The position numbers and the translations under genes are program-made. The notes beneath the pieces are model-generated. The model was not told where the DNA came from, ran no database searches, and worked only from the letters and a program-made list of their open reading frames with translations. A stretch of 64,000 bases of DNA from Lysinibacillus timonensis (lineage in GTDB: Bacteria; Bacillota; Bacilli; Bacillales_A; Planococcaceae), in contig NZ_LT985980.1 in assembly GCF_900291985.1 (NCBI RefSeq), positions 1,310,001 through 1,374,000 on the forward strand, in the 5' to 3' direction. Below are positions 45,315 through 54,547 of the stretch, piece by piece. Position 1 is the stretch's first letter; the number at the start of each line of letters is the position of its first letter.

Positions 45315-46253
45315 TTATGCCGTTATATCGCGGCGTGTAAAGTACGTAAAGCTTACTGCTAAGAAAATAATTGCATACACAACATTTACAGCAATAGCAA
45401 AGGTTAATGTTAAATCTTCTATTATTGGCATCATACCTGGTTCAAATTGTGATAGGTCATTTGCAAACCAAATGTATTTTGCAAACTCATATCTTGATAG
45501 TAGCATCGTCATAGTCGTTCCCATAAATAATATTCCTAGGCTCAAACTTACGGCTAATGTACTTGAACCAAAGATTGTACCAAGCATAAAGGCAAATAAA
45601 ATAGTCATGAAAATCGAAGCAGCATTTAACAGAATCGTCTGTACGTAATGTGTTTCTACAACTTGTTCTATCACGCTACCATTTACAACCGATAGCGTTA
45701 TCGCTTGATCTGTATTAAATAGGATAAAACTCCCCAATATTGCAACTGTAACACCTGCAGTAAAAAGTGCCGCACCATATAAAAGGGTAGCCACAAGTTT
45801 TGATAATAATATTTTCCAACGTGCTGCTGGTCTTGTTAATAACATTTTGATAGTCCCTGTTCCAAATTCGTTGGAAACAATGGAAGCAGCAATAACCATT
45901 GTAAAAATACCAACAAGCATTAAAACAATCGTTAATAAAGGATCGACGACATCATCGAACATGACCGCATCAATAGAAGGTAAATCATTTGCCAGTCTGT
46001 ATTCGGCCATTAAAATTTCTTCTTCAATAGACTGGATATCTTCTTCCATCATTCCTGGTATGTTAAGCTGTGCTTGATATTCTGCAATCCATTCGTTATT
46101 CGCTTCTTTACGAAGCTCTGGTGTACTTTGGTCAGGAGCAAAATACTTATTCAATCCCAGTAATGCAATAACAGCCATAAGAACAAGTACAAGCATAATC
46201 CATGCATTCTTTTGTGACCAAATTTTGATCCATTCATTTTTAACGTATTGCAT
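45315..46253 (-). CDS. ABC-2 type transporter permease
   Basis: The 312-residue protein has six hydrophobic segments, a large extracellular loop after the first (about residues 40-100), and the IVSNEFGTGTIKMLLTRPAARWKILLSKL block typical of ABC-2 permeases of the BcrB/NatB kind. GGAGG lies before the ATG at 46253, which overlaps the end of the ATPase gene by 14 bp. It pairs with the ATPase encoded at 46240-47142. Confidence 0.88.
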   Translation of the reverse strand: MQYVKNEWIKIWSQKNAWIMLVLVLMAVIALLGLNKYFAPDQSTPELRKEANNEWIAEYQAQLNIPGMMEEDIQSIEEEILMAEYRLANDLPSIDAVMFDDVVDPLLTIVLMLVGIFTMVIAASIVSNEFGTGTIKMLLTRPAARWKILLSKLVATLLYGAALFTAGVTVAILGSFILFNTDQAITLSVVNGSVIEQVVETHYVQTILLNAASIFMTILFAFMLGTIFGSSTLAVSLSLGILFMGTTMTMLLSRYEFAKYIWFANDLSQFEPGMMPIIEDLTLTFAIAVNVVYAIIFLAVSFTYFTRRDITA

Positions 46254-47142
46254 CAATCGCACCTCCACCAGTCATTTCAATAAATTGGTCTTCTAAACGT
46301 TTTGTATTTGGTTGAATTGTATATAGGTCAATTCCTGCATCCACAAGCTTGCGGACAAAAGTGGGAACGTCCTCTTTTGAAATGGTCACTACAAATCCAC
46401 CATTTTGTGGCTTTGCTTTCTCTTTAGCAAAAGATGCAAATTGATCCTTTTGCTCAACCTCAACGTAATATTCACTGACTGCCTCTACCTTTAACTCACG
46501 AATATCAATAATTTCACCGTTTTGAATAACCGCAATACGATCCACCATTAGTTCAATTTCAGATAACATATGGCTAGATACAACAATTGCTACATTATCC
46601 TCTTCGGCAATTTTGCGCAAATACATACGAAACTCACGTATTCCAGCAGGATCGAGTCCATTTGTTGGCTCATCTAAAATTAGAAATTTTGGGCGATGAA
46701 GCATTGCCTGAGCAAGACCTAATCTTTGGCGCATCCCAAGGGAATAGGTTTTAACTTTTTCATGAATTCGATTTTGCAATCCTACTTGCTCCACTACTTC
46801 ATCAATACGAGATTTCGGGACATTATGCATGCGTGCAAAGTGCTGCAAGTTTTTATAGCCGCTCATATATTTATACATTTCCGGATTTTCCACAATAACG
46901 CCCACTTCGCTTATTGCTTGCTCGAAGTTTTTTTGAAGTGATTTCCCATTAATCAACACTTCGCCACCTGTTGGATGCATAAGCCCCGTCATCATACGAA
47001 TCGTCGTTGTTTTACCTGCACCATTTGGTCCTAAAAAACCTGTGATTTGGCCTGGATAAAAGTCTAAATTGAGTTTCTTTATAATTTGTTTTCCTTTAAT
47101 AGTTTTGTTTAGATTTTTTATTTGCACAATCGGCGTTGTCAT
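46240..47142 (-). CDS. ABC transporter ATP-binding protein (BcrA type)
   Basis: The 300-residue ATPase has Walker A GPNGAGKTT, signature YSLGMRQRLGLAQAM, Walker B FLILDEPTNGLD and SSHMLSE. Its C-terminal extension of about 80 residues is typical of bacitracin-type exporters. It pairs with the downstream permease. Cargo is unknown; lantibiotic or cell-wall-antibiotic stress export is typical for the group. Confidence 0.9.
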   Translation of the reverse strand: MTTPIVQIKNLNKTIKGKQIIKKLNLDFYPGQITGFLGPNGAGKTTTIRMMTGLMHPTGGEVLINGKSLQKNFEQAISEVGVIVENPEMYKYMSGYKNLQHFARMHNVPKSRIDEVVEQVGLQNRIHEKVKTYSLGMRQRLGLAQAMLHRPKFLILDEPTNGLDPAGIREFRMYLRKIAEEDNVAIVVSSHMLSEIELMVDRIAVIQNGEIIDIRELKVEAVSEYYVEVEQKDQFASFAKEKAKPQNGGFVVTISKEDVPTFVRKLVDAGIDLYTIQPNTKRLEDQFIEMTGGGAIDAIR

Positions 47143-47841
47143 TTATCGCACCCGCTTTTCATATAGATTTTTCATCCAATTCACTGTATCTTCACCGCGC
47201 TCATGGCGAATATCTTCAACGACTTCCATCGCACAAAGATGACCATCTTTTAACAACATTACTTCATCTAAAATCGGCTCCACTTCATTCACTTCATGTG
47301 TTGACAGCACAATTGCACTATTCTCTGTATCAATAAACTTGATTATCGCTTTTAGTAAGCTTTCACGTGCCAGTGGATCAAGGCCCGCAAACGGCTCATC
47401 CATTAAATACAGTTCGACATTCCGTCCTAGAAATGTAGCTAATTTTATCCGACCACGATTTCCCTTTGATATATTCCCAAGCTTTACAGTTGTCGGCACT
47501 TGTAAAAACGAAGCTACCTCTCTTGCCTTTTCGCTCGAAAAATCTTCAAACTGACTTTCATAAAATTTGAATACTTCTTCACCCGTTAGTTTTTCATAAA
47601 ACAAGTCGATATCAGGTAAGTATGCTATTTTATTTGTGTGGCGCCTTGTTACCTTTTCTCCGTTTAGCTCGAGTCTCCCCGACGTTGGCGTTAATATACC
47701 CGCCATCAGTTTTAAAAGAGTTGATTTTCCGCTACCATTCTCTCCAATTAAACCGACAATTTGTCCTTGAGGAATCGAAAATGTTAACTGTTCTAAAACC
47801 GTTTTGCGTTTATATTGGAATGACAGTTGTTGTACATTCAT
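47143..47841 (-). CDS. ABC transporter ATP-binding protein (YtrB type)
   Basis: The 232-residue ATPase has Walker A GENGSGKST, a shortened signature ISKGNRGRIKLATFL, Walker B LYLMDEPFAGLD and STHEVNE. The K-G-N-R signature and length match the ATPase that follows YtrA-type GntR genes in bacilli. It starts 1 bp after the regulator gene ends. Confidence 0.9.
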   Translation of the reverse strand: MNVQQLSFQYKRKTVLEQLTFSIPQGQIVGLIGENGSGKSTLLKLMAGILTPTSGRLELNGEKVTRRHTNKIAYLPDIDLFYEKLTGEEVFKFYESQFEDFSSEKAREVASFLQVPTTVKLGNISKGNRGRIKLATFLGRNVELYLMDEPFAGLDPLARESLLKAIIKFIDTENSAIVLSTHEVNEVEPILDEVMLLKDGHLCAMEVVEDIRHERGEDTVNWMKNLYEKRVR

Positions 47842-47842
47842 A

Positions 47843-48208
47843 CTAGCTGTCCCCTTTCTTCTTTTTCAGCACTTCAATAATTTCATCTACTGTAAAGCCA
47901 AAAGATTCAATGGAAGAGACAAACTGTATTGCTACTTGCTCTTTCATTTGCTCGCGAACCGTGTGAATGATTGCATCGTCAGTTGTAATAAATGTCCCTT
48001 GCCCACGTTTCGTTTCCGTTAATTCCATCGTTTCCAACTCCTTATATACTCGTTGCACCGTATTGACATTGACACCTGACTCTAAAGCATACTCGCGGAC
48101 AGAGGGCAACTTATCCCCTGGTTTCAACTTGCCTTTGATGACATCGCCACATATTGTTTCAACAAGCTGTAAGTAGATTGGGCGATCTTTTGCAAAGTCC
48201 ATCGTCAT
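47843..48208 (-). CDS. GntR-family regulator (YtrA subfamily)
   Basis: The 121-residue protein has the winged helix PIYLQLVETICGDVIKGKLKPGDKLPSVREYALESGVNVNTVQRVYKELE (about residues 10-60) and the short C-terminal dimer region of about 50 residues that marks the YtrA subgroup. These proteins sense cell-envelope antibiotics through unknown signals. It overlaps the upstream permease gene by ATGA. The 11-bp-arm palindrome at 48991-49018 is its likely operator. Confidence 0.92.
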   Translation of the reverse strand: MTMDFAKDRPIYLQLVETICGDVIKGKLKPGDKLPSVREYALESGVNVNTVQRVYKELETMELTETKRGQGTFITTDDAIIHTVREQMKEQVAIQFVSSIESFGFTVDEIIEVLKKKKGDS

Positions 48209-48975
48209 CTTGTGATCACCCTTTCAATCCACTTGCATGACACCATGTAAATGAAAACGAATATTGCGCTCGCAACAATCTCTTCTACTAAATAAAAGTC
48301 AAAGAATAATGAAAAGTTAATTCCCCTATCTGCAAACGATGGCAAGTATTGATTTAAAATGGACATCTGCACTCTCCCAACTTGTAAAAGTGTGACTTCT
48401 GGGAGACGATTCAATAGTTCCATTAAGAAAATGACTGTAATTAACATGACAGCGTAGCTTATTTTACCAATATAACGAGCAAGCTGTGTATTCAACCCTG
48501 TTAAAAATAAGACAACAACTGTGAAGAAAATGTAAATTAACACTACATGTATTAGACAGGCAATACCAAATATCAAATACTGCATGAATGTTCCCTCAAT
48601 TAAATCACCTACAAAGAAAAACCCTAAAAAAGCAATGAAGTTTAAAGTGATTAGACTAAGGATATGATAAACAATCTTCGCCCCAATCAAGGTATAGATA
48701 GATTGACTGTTGTGAAGCCAAAGTTCCTTTGTTTTTATATCTCGATTTAAACTACTTGAAAACATAGCTATCGAAAGAATAGTTATTAAAAATGCTGCAA
48801 TAATCGCCATAATAACCCGTACATAGTTCGTATCGTAATTAATAGGATTGGGAAATAGTTGAACAATTAATACGGGTCCAAGGAAAACAATAATTCCTAC
48901 AAGCCCTGCCATTACATAGTTAAACAAACCGTAATGTCGATGTTCCTGAACAATTAACCCCGCGAATTTTCTCAT
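48205..48975 (-). CDS. membrane protein of the YtrA-like ABC operon (putative permease)
   Basis: The 256-residue protein has about six hydrophobic segments and the pattern SSLNRDIKTKELWLHNSQSIYTLIGAKI of ABC-2-like permeases encoded with YtrA-type regulators. It is the first gene of the operon. GGAGG 6 bases before the ATG at 48975 fixes the start over the open frame from 49008. It likely works with the ATPase at 47143-47841. Confidence 0.75.
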   Translation of the reverse strand: MRKFAGLIVQEHRHYGLFNYVMAGLVGIIVFLGPVLIVQLFPNPINYDTNYVRVIMAIIAAFLITILSIAMFSSSLNRDIKTKELWLHNSQSIYTLIGAKIVYHILSLITLNFIAFLGFFFVGDLIEGTFMQYLIFGIACLIHVVLIYIFFTVVVLFLTGLNTQLARYIGKISYAVMLITVIFLMELLNRLPEVTLLQVGRVQMSILNQYLPSFADRGINFSLFFDFYLVEEIVASAIFVFIYMVSCKWIERVITR

Positions 48976-48990
48976 TTCGAACCTCCAGTA

Positions 48991-49018
48991 ATAGTGTACT
49001 AGTGACATAGTACACTAT
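48991..49018 (-). promoter_or_regulatory. YtrA-type operator, perfect 11-bp inverted repeat
   Basis: ATAGTGTACTA and TAGTACACTAT are separated by 6 bp (GTGACA). The repeat covers the -10 element of the operon promoter, so binding should repress it. GntR/YtrA sites are of this GTNTACTA...TAGTANAC type. Confidence 0.85.
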
Positions 49019-49036
49019 ACTTTCAAGAAGTGTCAA
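49007..49036 (-). promoter_or_regulatory. promoter of the YtrA-like ABC operon
   Basis: Consensus TTGACA (49036-49031) and TACTAT (49012-49007) with an 18-bp spacer on the minus strand; the operator overlaps the -10. Confidence 0.8.
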
Positions 49037-49062
49037 TAGGCAGGTGTGGAAAGATTTGGTTT

Positions 49063-49084
49063 GGGGTTGGGGTTCGGGTTCGGG
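49063..49084 (+). other. G-quadruplex-type motif upstream of the ABC operon promoter
   Basis: Four G-runs (GGGG-TT-GGGG-TTC-GGG-TTC-GGG) with loops of 2, 3 and 3 bases lie on the plus strand, 27 bp upstream of the -35 box. This is striking in such AT-rich DNA. The rest of the 49037-49337 gap holds no gene that I can support. Confidence 0.6.
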
Positions 49085-49337
49085 TTCGTGGTTCGTGTAT
49101 CGCCCCATTTTGTGTCCGTATCGCCCTGCTCTTATTTAAGGGGAATTATGTGTGCTATTCACCGCCATCAATTGCAGACTAAGCATTAGAATGTACAGAA
49201 ACAAAATAAAAGGGAAGCGTTCCAATGCTGGTCAGCTCCCCTTCCGTTCATTATGAAATTCTGTAAAAAATCAGTATGATGACATTGAATCCTTCAGATA
49301 AAATCTCTTCAAATGTGTCACGCTAAATGATTGAAAA

Positions 49338-49778
49338 CTATGAGAATACTAAAATTTTACGTGCGATTGATTCTGTTAAACGAGTTGCTACTTTTGGAAC
49401 AGCCCATTTAATAATTGGTGTTAACACTGCACCCGATAATCCACCAGCATGAACTTCCACTGTGCAAGTCATTGTTGTTTTCCCACTCACATCTTCTGCA
49501 GTAAAATGCCCACTTCCTGTAAAATTATCAGATAAACCTTTTAGTTCAAACTTAATATTCGAAGGTTCATTGAATTCCGTAATATCAACCTGCGCTTGTA
49601 TTGTTTTTTTAATCCCTTTCATACTACCTTCAAATGTCCAAATCGATTGTTTATCACTGACGATTTGATGTTCTTTATAGGCTGGTACAGACGTTGCCCA
49701 TTTTTCAAGATCACTAACATAATCCCAAACTGCTTGTACCTCTACTGGAATTTCTACTGTATGTGTTCCGATTGCCAT
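49338..49778 (-). CDS. CoxG-like SRPBCC family protein
   Basis: The 146-residue protein begins AIGTHTVEIPVEVQAVWDYVSDLEKWATSVPAYKEHQ, has WTFEGSMKGIKKTIQAQVDITEF in the middle, and TMTCTVEVHAGGLSGAVLTPIIKWAVPKVATRL at the end. This is the CO-dehydrogenase subunit G (CoxG) family of START-like lipid or hydrophobe-binding proteins. No CO dehydrogenase genes are near. The frame is open to 49940, but the extension looks non-coding (Cys-rich, odd composition); GTGGGAA before the ATG at 49778 supports the shorter form. Confidence 0.8.
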   Translation of the reverse strand: MAIGTHTVEIPVEVQAVWDYVSDLEKWATSVPAYKEHQIVSDKQSIWTFEGSMKGIKKTIQAQVDITEFNEPSNIKFELKGLSDNFTGSGHFTAEDVSGKTTMTCTVEVHAGGLSGAVLTPIIKWAVPKVATRLTESIARKILVFS

Positions 49779-49931
49779 GATATTTCCCACTTTCACTAAA
49801 GATGATAAATTGACATTTCTACAATTATTACATAAAAAGGCTAAACTTACATCAGTCATTATACATAGCTCTCCTTCTGCTAATCCACCTAAATTTGAAA
49901 AGCAGGAATATAAAACTATAAAAACAAGCAA

Positions 49932-49968
49932 AAACGCCAAAACCCACCATACTAAGGATTTTGACGTT
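49932..49968 (-). terminator. terminator of the inositol operon
   Basis: On the minus strand CGTCAAAATCC pairs with GGGTTTTGGCG (two mismatches), followed by TTTTTGCTTGTTTTT. It lies about 55 bp after iolB. Confidence 0.75.
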
Positions 49969-50023
49969 CAACCTCAAACACGATCGATTACTATTTCGTT
50001 ATGAACTCTATAACTATCAAAAT

Positions 50024-50788
50024 CTAAGATTCCTTTAATAACCATTTATGTTCTTCCTCATAGATGCGCTCAGTCCATGGATTGTTTTCTAAATGACGAA
50101 TCATCCAGCAAAAATACATAGCATAACCGGGTGCAGTTGCTTGTGGATGATCCAGTCCACCCGGTATGGTAATAAAACTATTATGCTCAACACGATATGC
50201 TTCTGGGCCTACCATTGCACATCCAAAACCTTGCTCTAAATTAAAGCGATAGTAATACACTTCAGGTTGGTCATGATGGTGAGGAGGGTAACTTGACCAA
50301 CGACCTGGATGAGAAATGACTTCACCAATGACTAAATTGGAGTATGGTGCCGTTTCATAATCGAAAATTGTTCGAATTGTTCTAAGAGCTGTATTGTCCC
50401 ATACGCCTAAGCCTAAATCTTCATTCGGGCAATCATTTGGCGTATATAGTTTACTAGAAAAGATACCATCATTATCTGTTTTCTGTATTAATATTTCACT
50501 CTTATCCATTGCTTCAATTGTTACCTTTACATCTTTACAAACATGTAAACAATACGGTGATTCTGTAAAAACATCCTGTCGGTGGACAACAACAGATTCG
50601 CCTTCCCAAGAAAGTTTCACATGAGCAACCAATGGGAGAATTGCCATCTCCTGTATTGAATCATGTAATGTTAAACGTTCTCCTGCTTCAAGTACATGAA
50701 TGCCAATATCCATAAGCATATTTGTTTCATCGTTTCTTGCAGTCAGCTCATGATAGCCTCCCGTTAAGTCAGCTAGTTTTCTATACAT
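50024..50788 (-). CDS. iolB: 5-deoxy-glucuronate isomerase
   Basis: The 254-residue cupin protein has LTLHDSIQEMAILPL, DVFTESPYCLHV, HPGRWSSYPPHHHDQPEVYYYRF (metal-site histidines, about residues 160-180) and HNSFITIPGGLDHPQATAPGY. IolB converts 5-deoxy-glucuronate to 2-deoxy-5-keto-gluconate in inositol catabolism. It is the last gene of the operon and overlaps iolJ by 8 bp. Confidence 0.95.
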   Translation of the reverse strand: MYRKLADLTGGYHELTARNDETNMLMDIGIHVLEAGERLTLHDSIQEMAILPLVAHVKLSWEGESVVVHRQDVFTESPYCLHVCKDVKVTIEAMDKSEILIQKTDNDGIFSSKLYTPNDCPNEDLGLGVWDNTALRTIRTIFDYETAPYSNLVIGEVISHPGRWSSYPPHHHDQPEVYYYRFNLEQGFGCAMVGPEAYRVEHNSFITIPGGLDHPQATAPGYAMYFCWMIRHLENNPWTERIYEEEHKWLLKES

Positions 50789-51635
50789 GTTGTAATCCCT
50801 CCTTTATTTGTTGGTGACTATTAAACATGTATATATGTCGTGACACATTATCGTAAGCACCTTGAATTAACTGTGTATGAAGTGCGTAGTAATCATCAAA
50901 TGGGGCATGTTGGTTTACGATCTGTTGAACAGATTGAAATGTTGATGTTGCTACATTGATTTTTCGAACACCAAGCTCAATACTCTTTTGAAAATCTTCT
51001 TTTGAAATGCCAGAACCACCATGCAAAACAAGTGGTATGTTTACTTTCTCCTGAATTTCGGATAGCTTTTCAAATTGAAGTTTGGGCTCTCCTTTATAGA
51101 CTCCATGTGCATTACCATACGCTACAGCTAATGCATCAACTGGTACTTCTTCCACAAAACGTACAGCGTCTGCAACAGAAGTAGACAACATTTCTATCTC
51201 CTCACTGCCATCCTCTGATCCACCAACCCTCCCTACTTCTGCTTCAAATGATGCATGATATTGTGCGGCAAGACGTTGTATCTTTTTGGAATTTGAAATA
51301 TTCACCTCTAATTTTTCGTGGGATCCGTCATACATGACTGATGTAAAACCTAGCTCAAGTGCTTGCAAAATCGTTTCTTCTGTCAATCCATGATCTAAAT
51401 GAACAACGATTGGTACACTAGCCTTTTTTGCCGCTGCAATCATTGCTGGCCCAATAAGATGAAGGGGGGAATGCTTTAAACGAACTTCGGCAATTTGTAA
51501 TATGATGGGTGCCTTTAAATCTTCTGCAGCCCGAACTGCACCTTGAATCATCTCTAAACTAGCGACACTAAAGGCACCTATTCCAAATTGATGCTGTGTC
51601 GCATAAGCTAAACTTTCCTTTAATGTTACAAGCAT
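50781..51635 (-). CDS. iolJ: 6-phospho-5-dehydro-2-deoxy-D-gluconate aldolase (class II)
   Basis: The 284-residue class II aldolase has FGIGAFSVASLEMIQ, zinc-site VVHLDHG, SVMYDGSHE, FEAEVGRVGG, VAYGNAHGVYKGEP and LVLHGGSGIS. It cleaves DKGP to dihydroxyacetone phosphate and malonic semialdehyde. Position in the iol operon separates it from the FbaA and GatY relatives. Confidence 0.92.
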   Translation of the reverse strand: MLVTLKESLAYATQHQFGIGAFSVASLEMIQGAVRAAEDLKAPIILQIAEVRLKHSPLHLIGPAMIAAAKKASVPIVVHLDHGLTEETILQALELGFTSVMYDGSHEKLEVNISNSKKIQRLAAQYHASFEAEVGRVGGSEDGSEEIEMLSTSVADAVRFVEEVPVDALAVAYGNAHGVYKGEPKLQFEKLSEIQEKVNIPLVLHGGSGISKEDFQKSIELGVRKINVATSTFQSVQQIVNQHAPFDDYYALHTQLIQGAYDNVSRHIYMFNSHQQIKEGLQHV

Positions 51636-51647
51636 TGGTTAACCTCC

Positions 51648-52544
51648 CTATAGGTTGGCTATTTCACGTATATATTGACGTGCATTTTTTGCATATTCAA
51701 ATGGATTGGCTTTTGCTGGATCCTGTTCCGCTTCTACAATAATCCAGCCTTTATAATTAGATTGTGCAATCAATTGAATTATCGCTTTAAAATTAATGAC
51801 ACCATCACCCGGCACTGTAAATACGCCTTCTTTAATTCCGTCCAAAAAGCTTAACCTTTCTTCCTTCACATTTTTCAAAACAACGTCACGTACATCCTTA
51901 AAATGGATATGAGCTATGCGATCAATATGATTTCGTAGAACACTTAGGTAGTCTTCTCCTGCAAAATATAAATGACCACAATCGTAAAGTAGAGAGACAT
52001 AGTTCGGATTTGTTCGTTCCATTAACCGGTTTATTTCTTCTTCTGATTGAATACCCGTCCCCATATGATGGTGATAAACTAAAGTCATCCCTTTTTCACT
52101 TGCCAACTGCCCTAATTTGTCGAGTCCTTCAACTAACATTTCCCATTCTTTCTCCGAAAAAATAGGCTTATTTTCAAGAATAGGAGACGTTTGATCTCCC
52201 TGTATGCTATGACCCTGTTCTGAAATGACAATATGTTTTGCACCCATTTCGCGTAAAAAATCACGATGGGCAATAAATGCTACTTCTGTTTCCTCATATG
52301 GTTTGGTTGTTAGATAAGAGCTAAACCATGCTGCTGCAATGGATAATCCACGTAATTCTAGCGAATGGCGAAGCACCTTCGGATCGCGGGGAAACTTATT
52401 CCCAACTTCACATCCTTCAAAACCTGCTAGTGCCATTTCACTTATACATTGTTCAAAAGGAATATTACCACCAAGCTCGGGTAAATCATCATTTGTCCAT
52501 CCTATTGGGGCAATTCCAAGTTTTATAGAATGATTGGTTAACAT
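51648..52544 (-). CDS. iolE: 2-keto-myo-inositol (inosose) dehydratase
   Basis: The 298-residue TIM-barrel protein has IKLGIAPIGWTNDDLPELGGNIPFEQCISEMALAGFEG at the N-terminus, YHHHMGTGIQ, YDCGHLYFAGED, HIHFKDVRDVVL and GWIIVEAEQDPAKA. It dehydrates 2-keto-myo-inositol to the trihydroxycyclohexane dione that IolD hydrolyses. Confidence 0.94.
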   Translation of the reverse strand: MLTNHSIKLGIAPIGWTNDDLPELGGNIPFEQCISEMALAGFEGCEVGNKFPRDPKVLRHSLELRGLSIAAAWFSSYLTTKPYEETEVAFIAHRDFLREMGAKHIVISEQGHSIQGDQTSPILENKPIFSEKEWEMLVEGLDKLGQLASEKGMTLVYHHHMGTGIQSEEEINRLMERTNPNYVSLLYDCGHLYFAGEDYLSVLRNHIDRIAHIHFKDVRDVVLKNVKEERLSFLDGIKEGVFTVPGDGVINFKAIIQLIAQSNYKGWIIVEAEQDPAKANPFEYAKNARQYIREIANL

Positions 52545-52553
52545 AGGCTCCTC

Positions 52554-54470
52554 CTAATATTTACGAGCTTGTCGTAAATATTTTTCTTTCTCTTGGTAAG
52601 CGATTGTAATCGCTTCACTTTTTGCTACTTCCGGTATACCTACATGCCACCATGCTTCATATCCATCTGTCATTGTTTTAGGTAGAACTTTTATATCAAT
52701 TAATGTACTTATAGAGGAATTTTTAGATTTTTCAATAGCATCATCTAATTCACTCATTGTATGAACGCGGAAAGTTTTTAAACCATAACCTTCTCCAATC
52801 ATGGCATAATCAATAGCCATAATATTCCCAGTCGTGTCATTTGTTTGTTCATCGCGATATCGGAATTCTGTTTTATAGCTTGGCATCCCATTTCCCATTT
52901 GTAGATTATTAATACAACCAAATCCCGCATTATCAAAGAGTACAATATTGATTTTTTTCTTTTCTTGTAAGCTAGTTACAAGTTCAGAATGTAGCATGAG
53001 AAAACTACCGTCTCCTACTAAGGCATATACTTCCTTTTCCGGCTCTGCTAGCTTTACGCCAAGTGCTGCTGCAATTTCGTACCCCATACACGAATATCCA
53101 TACTCCATATTGTAAGTATAGGGCTCTGACGTTTGCCATAACCGCTGTAAATCTCCTGGTAAGCTCCCTGCAGCGGCTGTAATAATACTAGAAGGATGGA
53201 GTAATTCATTTAAGCGAACAACAACGGATGTTTGTGTTAATTGTGTATTTAATACTTGCTCGTAGTCTTTTAATTCATGATCTAAATGCCCTGCAATCTC
53301 AGGAACAAAGTTATCCGATACTTTAGTGTTTGCTAAACGTTTACGTTCATTTAGCCATTCATCTTTTAATTTCTTTATATTTTCATAGGATGTATTATAC
53401 TCTCCAAGAGCATTGGCTAACGCTTCTATACCAAGTTTCGCATCCGAAACAATGGCATGTGCATCTAATTTATTCGCATGGAATGTTGAAGCATTAATGG
53501 TTAAAATTTGTTTATTCGCAAATAAGCTTTTGGAACCTGTTGTAAAATCACTAAATCTTGTTCCTATGCCAATAATTAAATCAGCTTCCTTTGCTGCTTT
53601 ATTGGCACTCAAATTGCCCGTTACGCCAATGCCACCCAGATTTACTAACTCATGAGAAGATATTGCGCCTTTACCAGCCTGCGTTTCAGTAATGGGAATA
53701 TGATATTTGTTCGCAAAATCCAATACTTCTTTTTCAGCACGCGAATATCTAACACCTCCGCCAACAACTAGAAGAGGTTTCTTATGTTCTTTCAATAATT
53801 GTACTGCTTTTTCGATTGCTTCTCGGGTAGGGATACGGCGTTCAATAGTATGCACACGTTTTTCGAAAAAGCTAACTGGGTAATCCCATGCTTCTCCCTG
53901 TACATCTTGAGGAAGTGATACGACGACAGCTCCTGTGCTTTCAACACACGTTAATACACGCATTGCGTTTAACAATGCACTCATTAACTGCTCAGGCCGA
54001 GTGACACAATCCCAATATCTCGACACAGATTGGAATGCATGATTGGTTGATATCGTTGTATTATAAGTTTGTTCGATTTGTTGCAGAACTGGGTCTGGCT
54101 GCCTAGTTGCAAAGACGTCCCCAGGAAATAAAAGTAATGGAATTTCATTTGCCGTAGCAGTTGCCGCAGCTGTAACCATATTCGCCGATCCAGGGCCTAC
54201 TGATGCCGTACAAGCAATAATTCTTTTCCGATGATGCTGTTTTGCATAGGCAATTGCAGCATGTGCCATCCCCTGCTCATTTCTCCCCTGATATACATTT
54301 AAGCGACCTGGATTTTCTGCAATTGCTTGACCTATGCCTAACACATTTCCATGACCAAAGATTGTAAAAATCCCATCAATAAATGGATGTTCCTGATTGT
54401 CAAAACGTACATACTGTGCATTTAAAAATTTCACTAAAGCTTGGGCAGTGGTTAAACGAATTGTTTCCAT
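52554..54470 (-). CDS. iolD: 3D-(3,5/4)-trihydroxycyclohexane-1,2-dione hydrolase
   Basis: The 638-residue thiamine diphosphate enzyme has the family three-domain layout. The N-terminal Pyr domain has [15 protein letters not shown] and the catalytic Glu region [13 protein letters not shown]. The central domain has GIGTRFSDF. The C-terminal PP domain has the ThDP motif [15 protein letters not shown] followed by [15 protein letters not shown]. It opens the ring to 5-deoxy-glucuronate. A 77-bp gap separates it from iolA. Confidence 0.95.
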   Translation of the reverse strand: METIRLTTAQALVKFLNAQYVRFDNQEHPFIDGIFTIFGHGNVLGIGQAIAENPGRLNVYQGRNEQGMAHAAIAYAKQHHRKRIIACTASVGPGSANMVTAAATATANEIPLLLFPGDVFATRQPDPVLQQIEQTYNTTISTNHAFQSVSRYWDCVTRPEQLMSALLNAMRVLTCVESTGAVVVSLPQDVQGEAWDYPVSFFEKRVHTIERRIPTREAIEKAVQLLKEHKKPLLVVGGGVRYSRAEKEVLDFANKYHIPITETQAGKGAISSHELVNLGGIGVTGNLSANKAAKEADLIIGIGTRFSDFTTGSKSLFANKQILTINASTFHANKLDAHAIVSDAKLGIEALANALGEYNTSYENIKKLKDEWLNERKRLANTKVSDNFVPEIAGHLDHELKDYEQVLNTQLTQTSVVVRLNELLHPSSIITAAAGSLPGDLQRLWQTSEPYTYNMEYGYSCMGYEIAAALGVKLAEPEKEVYALVGDGSFLMLHSELVTSLQEKKKINIVLFDNAGFGCINNLQMGNGMPSYKTEFRYRDEQTNDTTGNIMAIDYAMIGEGYGLKTFRVHTMSELDDAIEKSKNSSISTLIDIKVLPKTMTDGYEAWWHVGIPEVAKSEAITIAYQEKEKYLRQARKY

Positions 54471-54547
54471 CTATTTACACGCTCCTTTTACAAAGATAGG
54501 CTATGTAGAAAGTGATTGTTTTTTCTAAATAGCCTATATCTATCAAA

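Noticed and set aside
49056-49100. Telomere-like or chi-like repeat
   Set aside because: The G-rich stretch is a single short block and better described as a G-quadruplex motif; nothing suggests a replicon end.
49779-49940. 54-residue extension of the CoxG-like protein
   Set aside because: Its composition is unlike the family, and the family N-terminus begins exactly at the internal ATG at 49778.
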